Under the pieces are notes generated by a model. It searched no databases and was not told the origin of the DNA. It saw only the letters and a program-made list of their open reading frames with translations. Of a stretch of 64,000 nt of DNA, positions 9,077 through 18,381 are shown one piece after another. Source of the DNA: Janthinobacterium sp. UMAB-56 (lineage in GTDB: Bacteria > Pseudomonadota > Gammaproteobacteria > Burkholderiales > Burkholderiaceae_D); the NCBI RefSeq assembly GCF_900095265.1, contig NZ_LT607660.1:167181-231180 (forward strand). The letters are read 5' to 3'. The position numbers and the translations under genes were made by a program. Numbering within the stretch: position 1 is the first letter of the stretch; each line of letters starts with the position of its first letter.

Positions 9077-9538
9077 ATGAAGCTGGATAAATTCGACCTC
9101 GCCATCCTGACGGCCCTGCAGCAGGATGCCCGCATCAGCTTGCACGAGCTGAGCGCCAAGGTGGGCCTGACCTCGTCGCCGTGCTGGGCGCGCATCAAGC
9201 GCATGGAAGACGATGGCGTCATCGAGGGTTACACGGTGAACGTCAACGCGGCCAAGGTGGGACTGGCCGACACCGTCATCGTGCAAGTCACGCTGGACGA
9301 CCATTCCGACCAGGCCCTGTTTGAATTTGGCCACGCCTTGGCCATGATCCCGGAAGTGCTGGAAGCGTTTCTCGTTTCCGGCGACTACGATTACTACCTG
9401 CGCATTGCGGTTAGCGACACGCGCGACTATGAGCGCCTGCTGCGCGAGCGTTTATATAAAATTCCCGGTATCCGCCACAGCAAATCGAGCTTTGTCTTGC
9501 GCCAGCTCAAACAGAGTTATTTACCCTTGCAGCGTTAA
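9077..9538 (+). CDS. Lrp/AsnC-family transcriptional regulator
   Basis: A 153-residue protein with an N-terminal winged helix-turn-helix ([44 protein letters not shown]) and a C-terminal RAM/AsnC ligand-binding domain with the characteristic G-x-Y-D-Y-Y-L stretch. Members respond to amino acids and often regulate a divergent gene for amino-acid metabolism. Here the divergent neighbour is an acetolactate-synthase-type enzyme, so control by a branched-chain amino acid is a reasonable inference. AAGGAT precedes the ATG. Confidence 0.93.
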   Translation: MKLDKFDLAILTALQQDARISLHELSAKVGLTSSPCWARIKRMEDDGVIEGYTVNVNAAKVGLADTVIVQVTLDDHSDQALFEFGHALAMIPEVLEAFLVSGDYDYYLRIAVSDTRDYERLLRERLYKIPGIRHSKSSFVLRQLKQSYLPLQR

Positions 9539-9630
9539 TTGCATGCAGGGCGGGAGTTTTTCCCTAGTTCATCCATGGTGGCTGTCCGATACTGGACGCA
9601 ATAAAAACCACTATAAAAACGGGGATACGC

Positions 9631-12105
9631 ATGAAACTGACTTTATTCGCCGTCGCCGCCATGGCGCTGTGCCAGGCGCAGGCCGCCGAGCCGGCCGCCT
9701 CGGGCGACTTGCCCACCGTCATCATCACGGGCAGCATGCCGCTGCCCACCGTGGAGCAGTCGCGCGATGCGCTGGCCGCACCCGTGCAGACGGCCAGCGC
9801 GCAACAGATCGCCGCCAGCGGCGCGCTCGATATCTCGGCTTTTTTGCGCCGCAACCTGGGCAGCGTGGTTGTGAACGAAGTGCAGAACAACCCCTTCCAG
9901 CCCGACGTCAGCTATCGCGGCTATACGGCTTCGCCCCTGCTGGGTACGCCGCAAGGCCTGTCCGTGTACCTGGACGGCATGCGGCTGAACCAGCCGTTTG
10001 GCGACGTCGTCAGCTGGGACTTGATCCCGCGCATGGCGATCGCCTCGCTGACCCTGATGCCCGGCTCGAACCCCCTGTTCGGCCTCAACACGCTGGGCGG
10101 CGCGCTGGCCCTGCAAACCAAGGATGGGCGTAGCGACCCCGGTACGGCCATCGAGGCGCGCCTGGGTTCGCACCAGCGGCGCGCCGTCGAGGTCGAGCAT
10201 GGCGGCAGCAATGCACAAGGCTGGCACTGGTATGTGACGGGCAACCGTTTTAAGGAAGAGGGCTGGCGCGACGCTTCGCCGTCCGACGTGCGCCAGGTAT
10301 TTGGCAAGCTGGGCTGGAGCGATGCGCGCACCGATATCGCCGTCACCGTGGCCCACGCGGACAATGCGCTGACGGGCAACGGCTTGCAGGAACAGCGTAT
10401 GCTGGCGCGCGATTACCGCAGTGTCTACACCAAGCCGGACTTGACCGAAAACAAGTCGACCCTGCTCAATCTGACGGGCAAGCACCAGGCCGGCGCGGCC
10501 TTGTTGTTGTCGGGCAATGTGTACTACCGCAAGATCGACACGCACACCTTGAATGGCGACCTGAACGACGAGTCGCTTGACCAGTCCGTCTACCAGCCCG
10601 GTGCGGCCGAGCGCGCGGCCCTGGCGGCGGCCGGCTACACGGGCTTTCCCGCCAGCGCGGCGAATGCGTCCAATACGCCTTTCCCGAAGTGGCGCTGTAT
10701 CGGCAATGTGTTGTTGAACGATGAGCCAGCCGAAAAATGCAACGGCATGATCAACCGCAGCCATACAGAACAGGAAAACTATGGGTTTTCAGGCCAGTTC
10801 ACCGCGCTGGCCGACCTGGCGGGAGCACGCCATGCCGTCACGGCCGGCGCGGCCTTCGATGCCAGTCATGCCACCTTCCGCCAGACCAGTCAGTTCGGCT
10901 ACCTGACCCCGGACCGCAGCATCACACCCGTGAACTTCTTTGCCGATGGCACGGAAATTGACGACGACGGCACGCCCGTCGATAATCGGGTCGACTTGAG
11001 CGGGCGCATGCGTACCTGGAGCGTGTATGCGAGCGACAGCATTGCGTTCAATCAAAACCTGACCTTGAGCGTTTCCGGCCGCTACAACCGCAACACGGTG
11101 CGCAACCGCGACGCCATCACGCCCGGCGGCGGCAGTGGTTCGCTGGATGGCGACCACCGCTTCAGCCGCTTCAATCCCGCCATCGGCCTGGCCTACGCGC
11201 CAGCCGTCGGCATCGGCGCCTACCTGGGCTACAACGAAGGCAGCCGCACGCCGACGGCCATCGAACTCGGTTGCGCCGATCCGGAAAACCCGTGCCGCCT
11301 GCCCAACGCCATGGCCGGCGACCCGCCATTGAAGCAGGTGGTGACGAAGACGTGGGAGGCTGGCCTGCGCGGCAAGCTTGCCGACGTGGCCCGCTGGAGC
11401 GCAGGCCTGTTTCGCGCGGAAAACCACGACGATATCCTGTTCGTGGCCAACCGGCAGGCTGGTTTCGGCTACTTCAAGAATTTCGGCAAGACGCGCCACC
11501 AGGGCGTGGAGCTGGCGGCGGACGGCAAGACGGGCGCGCTGGACTTCGGCATCAACTACACGTGGCTGCAGGCGACGTATCAAAGCCGGGAAGTGGTCAA
11601 CGGCAGCGCCAACAGCAGCAGCGATGCGGATGCGCCCGGCCTGGAAGGCAATATCGTCATTAGCCCGGGCAAGCGGATTCCCCTGACACCGAGCCACATT
11701 TTCAAGGCGCACGTGGATCTCCAGGGCGGACGCGACTGGACGGTGGGCCTGGCCATGATCGCCGTCTCCAGCGCCTATGCGCGCGGCAATGAAAACAACC
11801 AGCACCAGGCGGGCGGCCCAGCGTACCTGGGTTCCGGCAAGAGCGCCGGCTACGCCGTGGTCGAACTGAATGGCAAATATCAGCTGACACCGCAGCTGAG
11901 CGTGTTCGCCCAGGTGAATAATCTGTTCGACCGCCAGTATGCGACGGCGGCCCAGCTGGGTGCGACGGGTTTCGATGCCAACGGCAATTTTGCCGCCCGG
12001 CCACTGCCCGCCGTGGGCGGTGCGTATCCGATGGTCAACGCGACGTTTTATGCGGCCGGCGCGCCGCGCAGCGTGAATGCGGGCTTGCGCTATGTATTTA
12101 ATTAG
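9631..12105 (+). CDS. TonB-dependent outer-membrane receptor
   Basis: An 824-residue receptor. Residues 1-18 are a signal peptide. The plug domain occupies about 45-165 (PVQTASAQQIAASGALDISAF ... YLDGMRLNQPFGD ... LNTLGGALAL). The remainder is a beta-barrel ending in the terminal aromatic signature LRYVFN. Such receptors import siderophores, vitamins or sugars using TonB energy. The ligand is not evident, and there is no neighbouring periplasmic binding protein or ABC transporter. A NarL-type two-component pair is convergent downstream, but a functional link cannot be shown. Confidence 0.9.
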   Translation: MKLTLFAVAAMALCQAQAAEPAASGDLPTVIITGSMPLPTVEQSRDALAAPVQTASAQQIAASGALDISAFLRRNLGSVVVNEVQNNPFQPDVSYRGYTASPLLGTPQGLSVYLDGMRLNQPFGDVVSWDLIPRMAIASLTLMPGSNPLFGLNTLGGALALQTKDGRSDPGTAIEARLGSHQRRAVEVEHGGSNAQGWHWYVTGNRFKEEGWRDASPSDVRQVFGKLGWSDARTDIAVTVAHADNALTGNGLQEQRMLARDYRSVYTKPDLTENKSTLLNLTGKHQAGAALLLSGNVYYRKIDTHTLNGDLNDESLDQSVYQPGAAERAALAAAGYTGFPASAANASNTPFPKWRCIGNVLLNDEPAEKCNGMINRSHTEQENYGFSGQFTALADLAGARHAVTAGAAFDASHATFRQTSQFGYLTPDRSITPVNFFADGTEIDDDGTPVDNRVDLSGRMRTWSVYASDSIAFNQNLTLSVSGRYNRNTVRNRDAITPGGGSGSLDGDHRFSRFNPAIGLAYAPAVGIGAYLGYNEGSRTPTAIELGCADPENPCRLPNAMAGDPPLKQVVTKTWEAGLRGKLADVARWSAGLFRAENHDDILFVANRQAGFGYFKNFGKTRHQGVELAADGKTGALDFGINYTWLQATYQSREVVNGSANSSSDADAPGLEGNIVISPGKRIPLTPSHIFKAHVDLQGGRDWTVGLAMIAVSSAYARGNENNQHQAGGPAYLGSGKSAGYAVVELNGKYQLTPQLSVFAQVNNLFDRQYATAAQLGATGFDANGNFAARPLPAVGGAYPMVNATFYAAGAPRSVNAGLRYVFN

Positions 12106-12174
12106 GTTTTCTTGACACTCAAGATGCCTGGCAAAACCGTAGCGAGCGGATGGGATTTGTGGCTAAGAAGCGCA

Positions 12175-12192
12175 ACCGTACTCTAGTACGGT
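12175..12192. repeat. Perfect inverted repeat between convergent genes
   Basis: ACCGTACT-CT-AGTACGGT, an 8-bp perfect stem with a two-base centre, sits in the 128-base gap between the TonB receptor and the response regulator genes. There is no T-run, so it is a poor intrinsic terminator. The gap looks like a dispersed intergenic element rather than coding sequence. Confidence 0.5.
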
Positions 12193-12233
12193 GAGCATCG
12201 CAGGCCGCAAAGCGCGCCGCGCAGTAGGTTCGG

Positions 12234-12908
12234 TCAGGCATTCGGCTGAACGTGTTCGATGACCCCGTTACGTAAGGCCAGGTGGACCAAAGCGGCGGGG
12301 CCGGGCACGTCGAGCTTTTCCTTGATGCAAGTCTGGTGGTTGGCCACCGTCTTGCTGCTCACGTGCAGCAGGCGGGCGCAGTCGGCGGCGCTGCGGCCTT
12401 CGGCCAGCAGGCGGAAGATTTCAAATTCGCGCTGGCTCAGGCTGCTCAAGCGCTGCGCTTCCAGGCGGGCCGCGCCCTGCAGCACGTCCGGTGCGCTGTG
12501 CGGGTCCAGGTAGCGCCGGCCTGCGTGGGCGGCGCGCACGGCGGCGACCAGATGCTCCGGGTCGGCTTGCTTGCTGACGAAGCCGCAGGCGCCGCCATCG
12601 AGGGCCCGAGCGATCAGCTGTGGCGTGTCGTGCATGGTAAACACCAGCACGCGGACGCTGGCGTCACGGGCCAGCAGCTTGCGCAGCAATTCCAGGCCGC
12701 CGATGCCGGGCATGGACAAATCCGTCACGCAGACGTCGGGCGCCTGCTCCAGATGCAAGGCATAGGCCGTTTCACCATTGCCGGCCTCGGCCACGACGGC
12801 GATGTCGCCAGTCTGTTCCAGCAGGCGCCGGTAGCCCGCCCGCACTACCGGGTGGTCGTCCACCAGCATCACGCGGATGGGCAGCATGCTGCCGCTCATC
12901 CCACTCAT
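12234..12908 (-). CDS. NarL/FixJ-type response regulator
   Basis: A 224-residue two-component regulator. The receiver domain (about 10-125) has the acidic pair VDD (16-18) and phospho-acceptor Asp63 (VTDLSMPG). The C-terminal LuxR-type helix-turn-helix (about 160-215) contains LSQREFEIFRLLAEGRSAADCARLL. It overlaps the upstream kinase gene by four bases (ATGA, 12905-12908), which fixes the start and shows that the two are partners. Target genes are unknown; the convergent TonB receptor is a possible but untested target. Confidence 0.92.
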   Translation of the reverse strand: MSGMSGSMLPIRVMLVDDHPVVRAGYRRLLEQTGDIAVVAEAGNGETAYALHLEQAPDVCVTDLSMPGIGGLELLRKLLARDASVRVLVFTMHDTPQLIARALDGGACGFVSKQADPEHLVAAVRAAHAGRRYLDPHSAPDVLQGAARLEAQRLSSLSQREFEIFRLLAEGRSAADCARLLHVSSKTVANHQTCIKEKLDVPGPAALVHLALRNGVIEHVQPNA

Positions 12909-13813
12909 GCCGTGCACCGTGCCGCCAGGGCCACTTCGATGCGCAAGCCCTTGCCCAGCGCGCTGACCCAGCGGATATGGCCGCGCAGGCCGGCCACGCG
13001 CTCGCGCATGCCCAGCATGCCGAAGCCGGACGCCTGCTGCCTGTCCTGGCGCAAACCCCGGCCATTGTCTTCGATGGCCAGGTGCAGCAAGCCGTGTGCA
13101 TCGGCGCGCAATTCCACCGTGGCCTGGTCGGCGCCCGCGTGGCGCGCCACGTTCGTCAAGCCTTCCTGCACCAGGCGGTAGAGAGCGGTGGCGGTGCTGT
13201 CGTCGAGGTCGGCGGGGAGGGCGTGCGGCGCGAAATGGCAAGCGATGCCGTGTTGCTGGGCCCAGCTGTCGCACAGCGCCTGCAGGGCCGGCGCCAATCC
13301 CAGGCTGTCTAGCACGGGCGGACGCAGCCGGCGCAACATGCTGCCCACCATCGCATGCAGCGCTTCCGCAGAGCGGGCGATGCTGGCGGCGCACGCCTGC
13401 ACGTTCGCCTGGTCGCCCTCGCGCGCACGCAGGATGTAGCTGGCGGCGGCGCGGATGGCCGTGCAGTCTTGTCCCACTTCATCGTGCAGCTCGCGCGCCA
13501 GCGCGCAGCGCTCCTCTTCCTGTGCGCGCAGCAGGCGCTGCGTCAGCATCCGGTTCTGCGCCAGCAGCAGCGCCACCTGGCGCCCGCGCCGCACGGCAAA
13601 GCCGGCCAGGGCCAATACCAGCAGCAGCAGGCTCAGGACCAGCTCATCGAGCTGCCAGTGTTCCTGGCGCCAGAGCGCGTGCGTCAGCCGTTCAGCCAGG
13701 TCCAGCCTGGCGGCCAGCAGGAAAAAAGCCAGCGCCAGGGCGCCGCAAGCGATGACGCGCCAGGCCGCGCGCGTGCTTGTGCGGCCGCTGCCGGCCAGTT
13801 GCTCGTGTTCCAT
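12905..13813 (-). CDS. HisKA_3-type sensor histidine kinase
   Basis: A membrane kinase of the NarX/DegS class. It has two closely spaced transmembrane segments (about 19-40 and 56-74) with a very short periplasmic loop, a coiled-coil linker, the dimerisation box ARELHDEVGQD with phospho-acceptor His110, and an HATPase_c domain with N (EGLTNVARHA) and G boxes (EDNGRG, GFGMLGMRERV). With almost no extracytoplasmic domain it probably senses within or close to the membrane. ATG 13813 is preferred because AGGGAA precedes it; an in-frame ATG at 13861 would add 16 residues. It is translationally coupled to its response regulator. Confidence 0.9.
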   Translation of the reverse strand: MEHEQLAGSGRTSTRAAWRVIACGALALAFFLLAARLDLAERLTHALWRQEHWQLDELVLSLLLLVLALAGFAVRRGRQVALLLAQNRMLTQRLLRAQEEERCALARELHDEVGQDCTAIRAAASYILRAREGDQANVQACAASIARSAEALHAMVGSMLRRLRPPVLDSLGLAPALQALCDSWAQQHGIACHFAPHALPADLDDSTATALYRLVQEGLTNVARHAGADQATVELRADAHGLLHLAIEDNGRGLRQDRQQASGFGMLGMRERVAGLRGHIRWVSALGKGLRIEVALAARCTA

Positions 13814-14242
13814 GATGGGGTTCCCTGAGCACAGTCGATTGCCTTGTTGCGCAAGTTTCATGCCATCGGCGCAGGCGAGGCAAGGGTGCCTCTGGCAGGG
13901 CGTTGGTGTTCCAGGATGGAACAGGTGTACCGCGATGTGACGCTTGCGCTGACCGTGCGCTGAGGCGCGGTTTTCGAGCTTATCCGAAGTTCTGTCCGCG
14001 CGCTGCTGCGCACGCGTGGCCTGCCATCAATTGTTGTTTCAATGTAACGCTGAAATTCCTCAAATTTCCATAGATAAAACAAAACAAAGTTTCGCTGAGT
14101 TAGATAAAAAATAAATAAATGATATTAAAAATATGTTATTTGTTTTATGCGATTTGCTATATTTGTTGACACTTTTGTGAAAAAGCTGAAAGCGGGCATC
14201 AGACCTGCCGACCTATCTATCCACAACAATCAAGGGAATAGA
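13814..14242. other. Divergent intergenic region before the PEP-CTERM gene
   Basis: About 430 bases with no convincing gene. The right part (about 14030-14180) is strongly AT-rich. An extended -10-like TGCTATATT at 14155-14163 and a good Shine-Dalgarno (AAGGGAA) before ATG 14243 fit a promoter for the PEP-CTERM operon. No sigma-54 site with correct spacing was found, although PEP-CTERM genes elsewhere often have one. Confidence 0.5.
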
Positions 14243-15058
14243 ATGAATCGTTTATCACATGCGCGGGTATCGCCCGCCACCGTCAATGCGCCCGCTACCC
14301 GCGGTCGCTCCACCGTCCTTGCCGCGCTGGCCGCCTTGTCCGTGCTGGCCTCGGCGCCGGCCATGGCCGGTGTCCTGAGCTTCGACTCCTTGCCTCCCGA
14401 TATCTATGAAAGCGGGCAGACGCTCAATACGTCGAGCTACAACCTGCTGTTCCTGGCCGACCCGACCACGGCGGCCGGCGGCGGCGTCAGCGGCGTGGGC
14501 GCCATCCTCGATGGCCGCGTGGGCTCGTCATGCGATATCGCCGCCTGCCCGCAGGGCGCCACCGGCAATTACCTGGCCATCCTCAACGATGGCGGTGTGA
14601 ACTTTTCCCGTGCCGACCACCAGGCATTCACCCTGGCCGGCTTCGACTATTCCTTCATCGCCCCTGTGTCCGGCTTGCCCAATATGCAGTGGGGTGAGTT
14701 GCAGCTGAGTGGCACCCTCAGCAATGGCCAGGTGGTCAGCACCTCGCTGGCGTTTCCCGGCCAGGGCAGCGATGGCAATTACTATTTCCAGAGCGCTTCC
14801 CTGCTGGGCGGCTTCAGCAATTACGCCTTCACGGGCCTGACCTTCAATGCCTGCATTTTCAATGACACTGGCGCGTGCAGCAATTCCCTCGATTTCCCCG
14901 CTTTTAACCAGGGCCAGTTTGCGCTCGACAATATCAATGTCAGTGCGGTGCCGGAACCGTCGACCTACATGCTGATGCTGGCCGGCCTGGGCGCCATCGG
15001 CATGCTGTCGCGTCGCCGCGCCGGCAAAGTCGCCACTGCCACTGTGCAAGGAGCGTAA
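14243..15058 (+). CDS. PEP-CTERM sorting-domain exoprotein
   Basis: A 271-residue secreted protein with a long N-terminal signal peptide (hydrophobic core about 27-45, cleavage after AMA-G). It ends in a classic PEP-CTERM tail: VPEPSTYMLMLAGLGAIGMLSRRR. That signal is recognised by exosortase (EpsH/XrtA type), which cleaves and attaches the protein in exopolysaccharide-producing Gram-negatives. The middle is a Gly/Ser/Asn-rich beta-type domain that I cannot name. Start 14243 has AAGGGAA; an upstream in-frame ATG (14147) would spoil the signal peptide. The subtilase gene starts one base after this stop codon, so the two are co-expressed. Confidence 0.9.
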   Translation: MNRLSHARVSPATVNAPATRGRSTVLAALAALSVLASAPAMAGVLSFDSLPPDIYESGQTLNTSSYNLLFLADPTTAAGGGVSGVGAILDGRVGSSCDIAACPQGATGNYLAILNDGGVNFSRADHQAFTLAGFDYSFIAPVSGLPNMQWGELQLSGTLSNGQVVSTSLAFPGQGSDGNYYFQSASLLGGFSNYAFTGLTFNACIFNDTGACSNSLDFPAFNQGQFALDNINVSAVPEPSTYMLMLAGLGAIGMLSRRRAGKVATATVQGA

Positions 15059-15059
15059 G

Positions 15060-18000
15060 ATGAAACTACGTCCCGTCTCACTCGGCATCCTCTTGCTGGC
15101 TGCCAGCTTGGCGCAAGCGGCGCAGGCGCAGGAACGCCGCTCCTACATCGTGCAGCTGGTCGACAAGCCGGCCGCCACCTATACGGGCCAGGTCGACGGC
15201 CTGGCTGCCACCAAGCCGGCTCCCGGCGCGCGCATCAATGTGGGCGCCGCCGATGTGCAAGCTTACCTGAGCTACCTCGACAACAAGCAGGCCGCCGTGG
15301 CCGGCACCGTCAGCGCGGCCGAAATCACGCACCAGTACAGCGTCGTCTTCAACGGCTTTTCCGCCTTGCTGACGGACGATGAAGTGCGGGCCCTGAAGAA
15401 GAACAGCGGCGTGGCCAATATCAGCGCCGACTCCATCTTGCAGCTCGACACCAGCTACACGCCCAGCTTCCTGGGCCTGGACAAGCCGGGCGGCATCTGG
15501 GAGCAACTGGGCGGCAAGGCGCATGCGGGCGAAGACATCATCATCGGCATCGTCGACAGCGGCATCTGGCCCGAGAACACGGCCTTTGCCGACCGCCTCG
15601 ACGAGAACGGCGTGCCCAGCCACAGCGGCAACAATGTCGTGTACGGCGCGCCACCGGCCAACTGGCATGGCACTTGCCAGACGGGCGAGGGCTTTTCCGT
15701 CGAGAATTGCAACAATAAGCTGATCGGCGCGCGCTATTACCGCGCCGCCACGTCGGCGCTGCACTGGACGGAATTTCTATCGCCGCGCGATTCCGTCGCC
15801 GGACTGACGGGGCACGGCGGCCATGGCACGCACACGGCGTCCACGGCCGGCGGCAACAATGGCGCCATCGCCACTTCGGGCGGCGTGTCGCTGGGCAAGG
15901 CTTCGGGCATGGCGCCGCGCGCCCGCATCGCCGCCTATAAAGTCTGCTGGACGGCAGCGTCGACGGGCCGCAATGGTTGCGCCACGGCCGACAGCGTGGC
16001 CGCCATCGACCAGGCGGTGAAGGATGGCGTCAACGTCATCAATTTCTCCATCGGCCCGAATGCGGGCGGCGGCGCCTTCGACGAACCGACGGAAGTCGCC
16101 TTCCTGGGCGCGGCGGCGGCTGGCGTTTTCGTCGCCACGTCCGGTGGCAATTCCGGCCCTGCCACGCCCGCCCCCGACGTGCCGGCGCCCGTGTCGCACA
16201 TCAGCCCCTGGCTGGCCACGGTGGCCAATTCCACCCACAACCGCCTGTACGCGGGCAACGTGACTCTCAGCAATGGCACGAAACTGGAAGGCGCGTCGAG
16301 CAATGCGAATACGCCGGCGCTGCCGCTGATACGCTCGCGCGACGCGGGCCTGGCCGGCGTATTGCCGACGGACCTCAATTTGCTGCGCTGCTTCGGCGGG
16401 GCCGATGCCACCTCGGCCTATCTGGACCCGGCGAAAGTGGCCGGCAAGGTACTCGTGTGCGACCGTGGCGGCAACGTGCTGGTCAACAAGAGCGCGAATG
16501 CCAGGACGGCGGGCGCGGCGGGCGTGGTCATCGCCAACGTGGCCGGCGGCGCCAACACCATCATCAACCAGGCGCACGCGCTGTCGACCGTGCACCTGGC
16601 GCAGGCACAGGGCGACGCGCTGAAGGCCTTCATGGCGGCGACGCCCGACGGTACGGCGGCACTGGGCGACATCCATACTGTCGCCGACACGACGGTGCAG
16701 GCGCCTATCGTCAGCGACCGTTCCTCGCGCGGGCCGAACGTGGCTAACGCGAACATCCTCAAACCCGACCTGTCGGCGCCCGGCACCAACGTGCTCGCTG
16801 GCGTGACGGCCGACCTGACGCAGGCGCAGCGCGATGCCGTGGCGGCCGGCGGCGTGGCGCCATCGGCGGAATGGGATTTCTATTCCGGCACCTCGATGGC
16901 CAGCCCGCACGTAGCGGGCGTGGCGGCGCTGCTCAAGCAGCAGCATCCTGACTGGTCGCCTGCGGCCATCAAGTCGGCGCTGATGACGACGGCCTTCAGC
17001 ACGTATTCGGATGGCTTGAACGGTTCCGTGTCGTGGGATGCCACGGCGAAGAACTCGGGCCAGTTGCCGTGGGGCCAGGGCGCCGGCCACATCGCACCGA
17101 ACGGCGCGGCCGATCCCGGCCTCGTGTATGACATGTCGGAAATCGACTATGCGCGCTTCCTGTGCGGCCTGAACCTGAAGGTCTACAGCGCCGCCACCTG
17201 CCAGTCCATCGGCAGCATCGCCGCCTACAACCTGAACCTGGCGTCGCTGACGGCGGCCAATGTGCTGGGCACGCAAGTGCTGACGCGCACGGTGACCAAC
17301 GTGGGCGCCAGCAGTGCCGTCTACAACGTCTCGGCCAGCCTGCCCGGCTATGCGGTGGTGGTGACGCCAACGAGCCTGAATCTGGCGCCCGGCGCCAAGG
17401 CGCAGTACCAGGTCAAGCTGACGCGCACCACGGCGCCGGCCAATACCTGGACCTACGGCGCCTTGAGCTGGACGGATGGCACGCACACGGTGCGCAGCCC
17501 GCTGACGGCGCGCGGCACCTCGCTGGCCGCCATTCCTCTGGTCAGCAGTGAAGCGGCCACGGGCAGCAAGGTGCTGACCCTGGGCACGGGCTTCACGGGC
17601 GCGCTGGTGGGCATCAAGTCGGGGCTGGTCGAAGCCGTGCGCGAGACGCGCACGATAGGCCAGGCGGCGACGGGTGCCGCCGCATCGGCTGCCTGCAAGG
17701 CCGGCGGTGCCACGGGCGTGAACGTGCACAACGTGGTGATACCGGCCGGCACCCTGGCGGCGCGCTTTGCCACCTATGATGCGGAAACGACGGGCGGCGC
17801 GAATACCGACATGGACATGGAGGTCTACAATGCCGCCAATGTGCTGGTCGGCAGCAGCGGCAATGAAAGTTCCAATGAGCAAGTGGAACTGCGCCTGCCC
17901 GCCGCCGGCACCTACAAGGTGTGCGTGATAGGTTACGCGCCGCAAAATGGCCAGGCCAACTACACCTTGTCGTCGTGGGTGCTGGCGCCGGGCTTGAACA

Positions 18001-18224
18001 ACGGCAACTTCAAGGCGCTCATGCCTGGCACGGCCTATACGGGCGGCACCGCGTCAGTCTCACTGGGCTGGTCCAACCTGGCCGAAGGCAAGCGCCACCT
18101 GGGCGCCGTCGGCTACCAGGTGGCTGGCGTGGTGCAGGGCGTGACGGTGGTCGAGGTCAATACCAATGATCCGGTGCCGCTGTTCCAGAATGCGCGCGGC
18201 GCCAAGCCGGTGCTGGCTGAATAA
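15060..18224 (+). CDS. Secreted subtilisin-like serine peptidase (S8) with PA and C-terminal beta domains
   Basis: A 1054-residue exported protease. Order: signal peptide (1-23), inhibitor I9 propeptide (about 28-130), peptidase S8 domain from about 155 with catalytic Asp166 (IVDSGIW), His255 (GHGTHTAS), oxyanion Asn364 and Ser612 (SGTSMASPHVAG). A protease-associated insert lies at about 430-540. A subtilase fibronectin-III-like domain (about 735-820) and a PPC-like beta domain (about 890-980) follow. The layout resembles plant-type and Gammaproteobacterial cucumisin-like subtilases. It starts one base after the PEP-CTERM stop and has AAGGAG, so they form one operon; processing of surface proteins is an inference. 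No PEP-CTERM tail is present. A terminator follows. Confidence 0.92.
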   Translation: MKLRPVSLGILLLAASLAQAAQAQERRSYIVQLVDKPAATYTGQVDGLAATKPAPGARINVGAADVQAYLSYLDNKQAAVAGTVSAAEITHQYSVVFNGFSALLTDDEVRALKKNSGVANISADSILQLDTSYTPSFLGLDKPGGIWEQLGGKAHAGEDIIIGIVDSGIWPENTAFADRLDENGVPSHSGNNVVYGAPPANWHGTCQTGEGFSVENCNNKLIGARYYRAATSALHWTEFLSPRDSVAGLTGHGGHGTHTASTAGGNNGAIATSGGVSLGKASGMAPRARIAAYKVCWTAASTGRNGCATADSVAAIDQAVKDGVNVINFSIGPNAGGGAFDEPTEVAFLGAAAAGVFVATSGGNSGPATPAPDVPAPVSHISPWLATVANSTHNRLYAGNVTLSNGTKLEGASSNANTPALPLIRSRDAGLAGVLPTDLNLLRCFGGADATSAYLDPAKVAGKVLVCDRGGNVLVNKSANARTAGAAGVVIANVAGGANTIINQAHALSTVHLAQAQGDALKAFMAATPDGTAALGDIHTVADTTVQAPIVSDRSSRGPNVANANILKPDLSAPGTNVLAGVTADLTQAQRDAVAAGGVAPSAEWDFYSGTSMASPHVAGVAALLKQQHPDWSPAAIKSALMTTAFSTYSDGLNGSVSWDATAKNSGQLPWGQGAGHIAPNGAADPGLVYDMSEIDYARFLCGLNLKVYSAATCQSIGSIAAYNLNLASLTAANVLGTQVLTRTVTNVGASSAVYNVSASLPGYAVVVTPTSLNLAPGAKAQYQVKLTRTTAPANTWTYGALSWTDGTHTVRSPLTARGTSLAAIPLVSSEAATGSKVLTLGTGFTGALVGIKSGLVEAVRETRTIGQAATGAAASAACKAGGATGVNVHNVVIPAGTLAARFATYDAETTGGANTDMDMEVYNAANVLVGSSGNESSNEQVELRLPAAGTYKVCVIGYAPQNGQANYTLSSWVLAPGLNNGNFKALMPGTAYTGGTASVSLGWSNLAEGKRHLGAVGYQVAGVVQGVTVVEVNTNDPVPLFQNARGAKPVLAE

Positions 18225-18247
18225 GCCGTTTCCTGCGTGAACGCAAG

Positions 18248-18272
18248 GCGTGCCTCCGGGCACGCTTTTTTT
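18248..18272 (+). terminator. Rho-independent terminator after the subtilase gene
   Basis: Stem GCGTGCC (18248-18254) and GGCACGC (18259-18265), four-base loop, then TTTTTTT. It lies 24 bases after the stop codon. Confidence 0.92.
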
Positions 18273-18381
18273 ATGGTGCGCCCCCCCGTTCGACAGGAAT
18301 AGCACTTGCAGGGCGGCAATACCCCGGGTATCTTGTCGAGCAGCCATGGTTTTGTGCCCTGGCATATTTTGGGAGTCGCGC

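Noticed and set aside
13890..13910. Possible sigma-54 site (TGGCAG ... TTGG) before the PEP-CTERM gene
   Set aside because: Spacing one base short, wrong -12 element and too far from the gene.
15777..17945. 722-codon open frame antisense to the subtilase gene
   Set aside because: Arg/His/Gly-rich translation typical of an antisense frame in GC-rich DNA; the plus-strand frame has full catalytic motifs.
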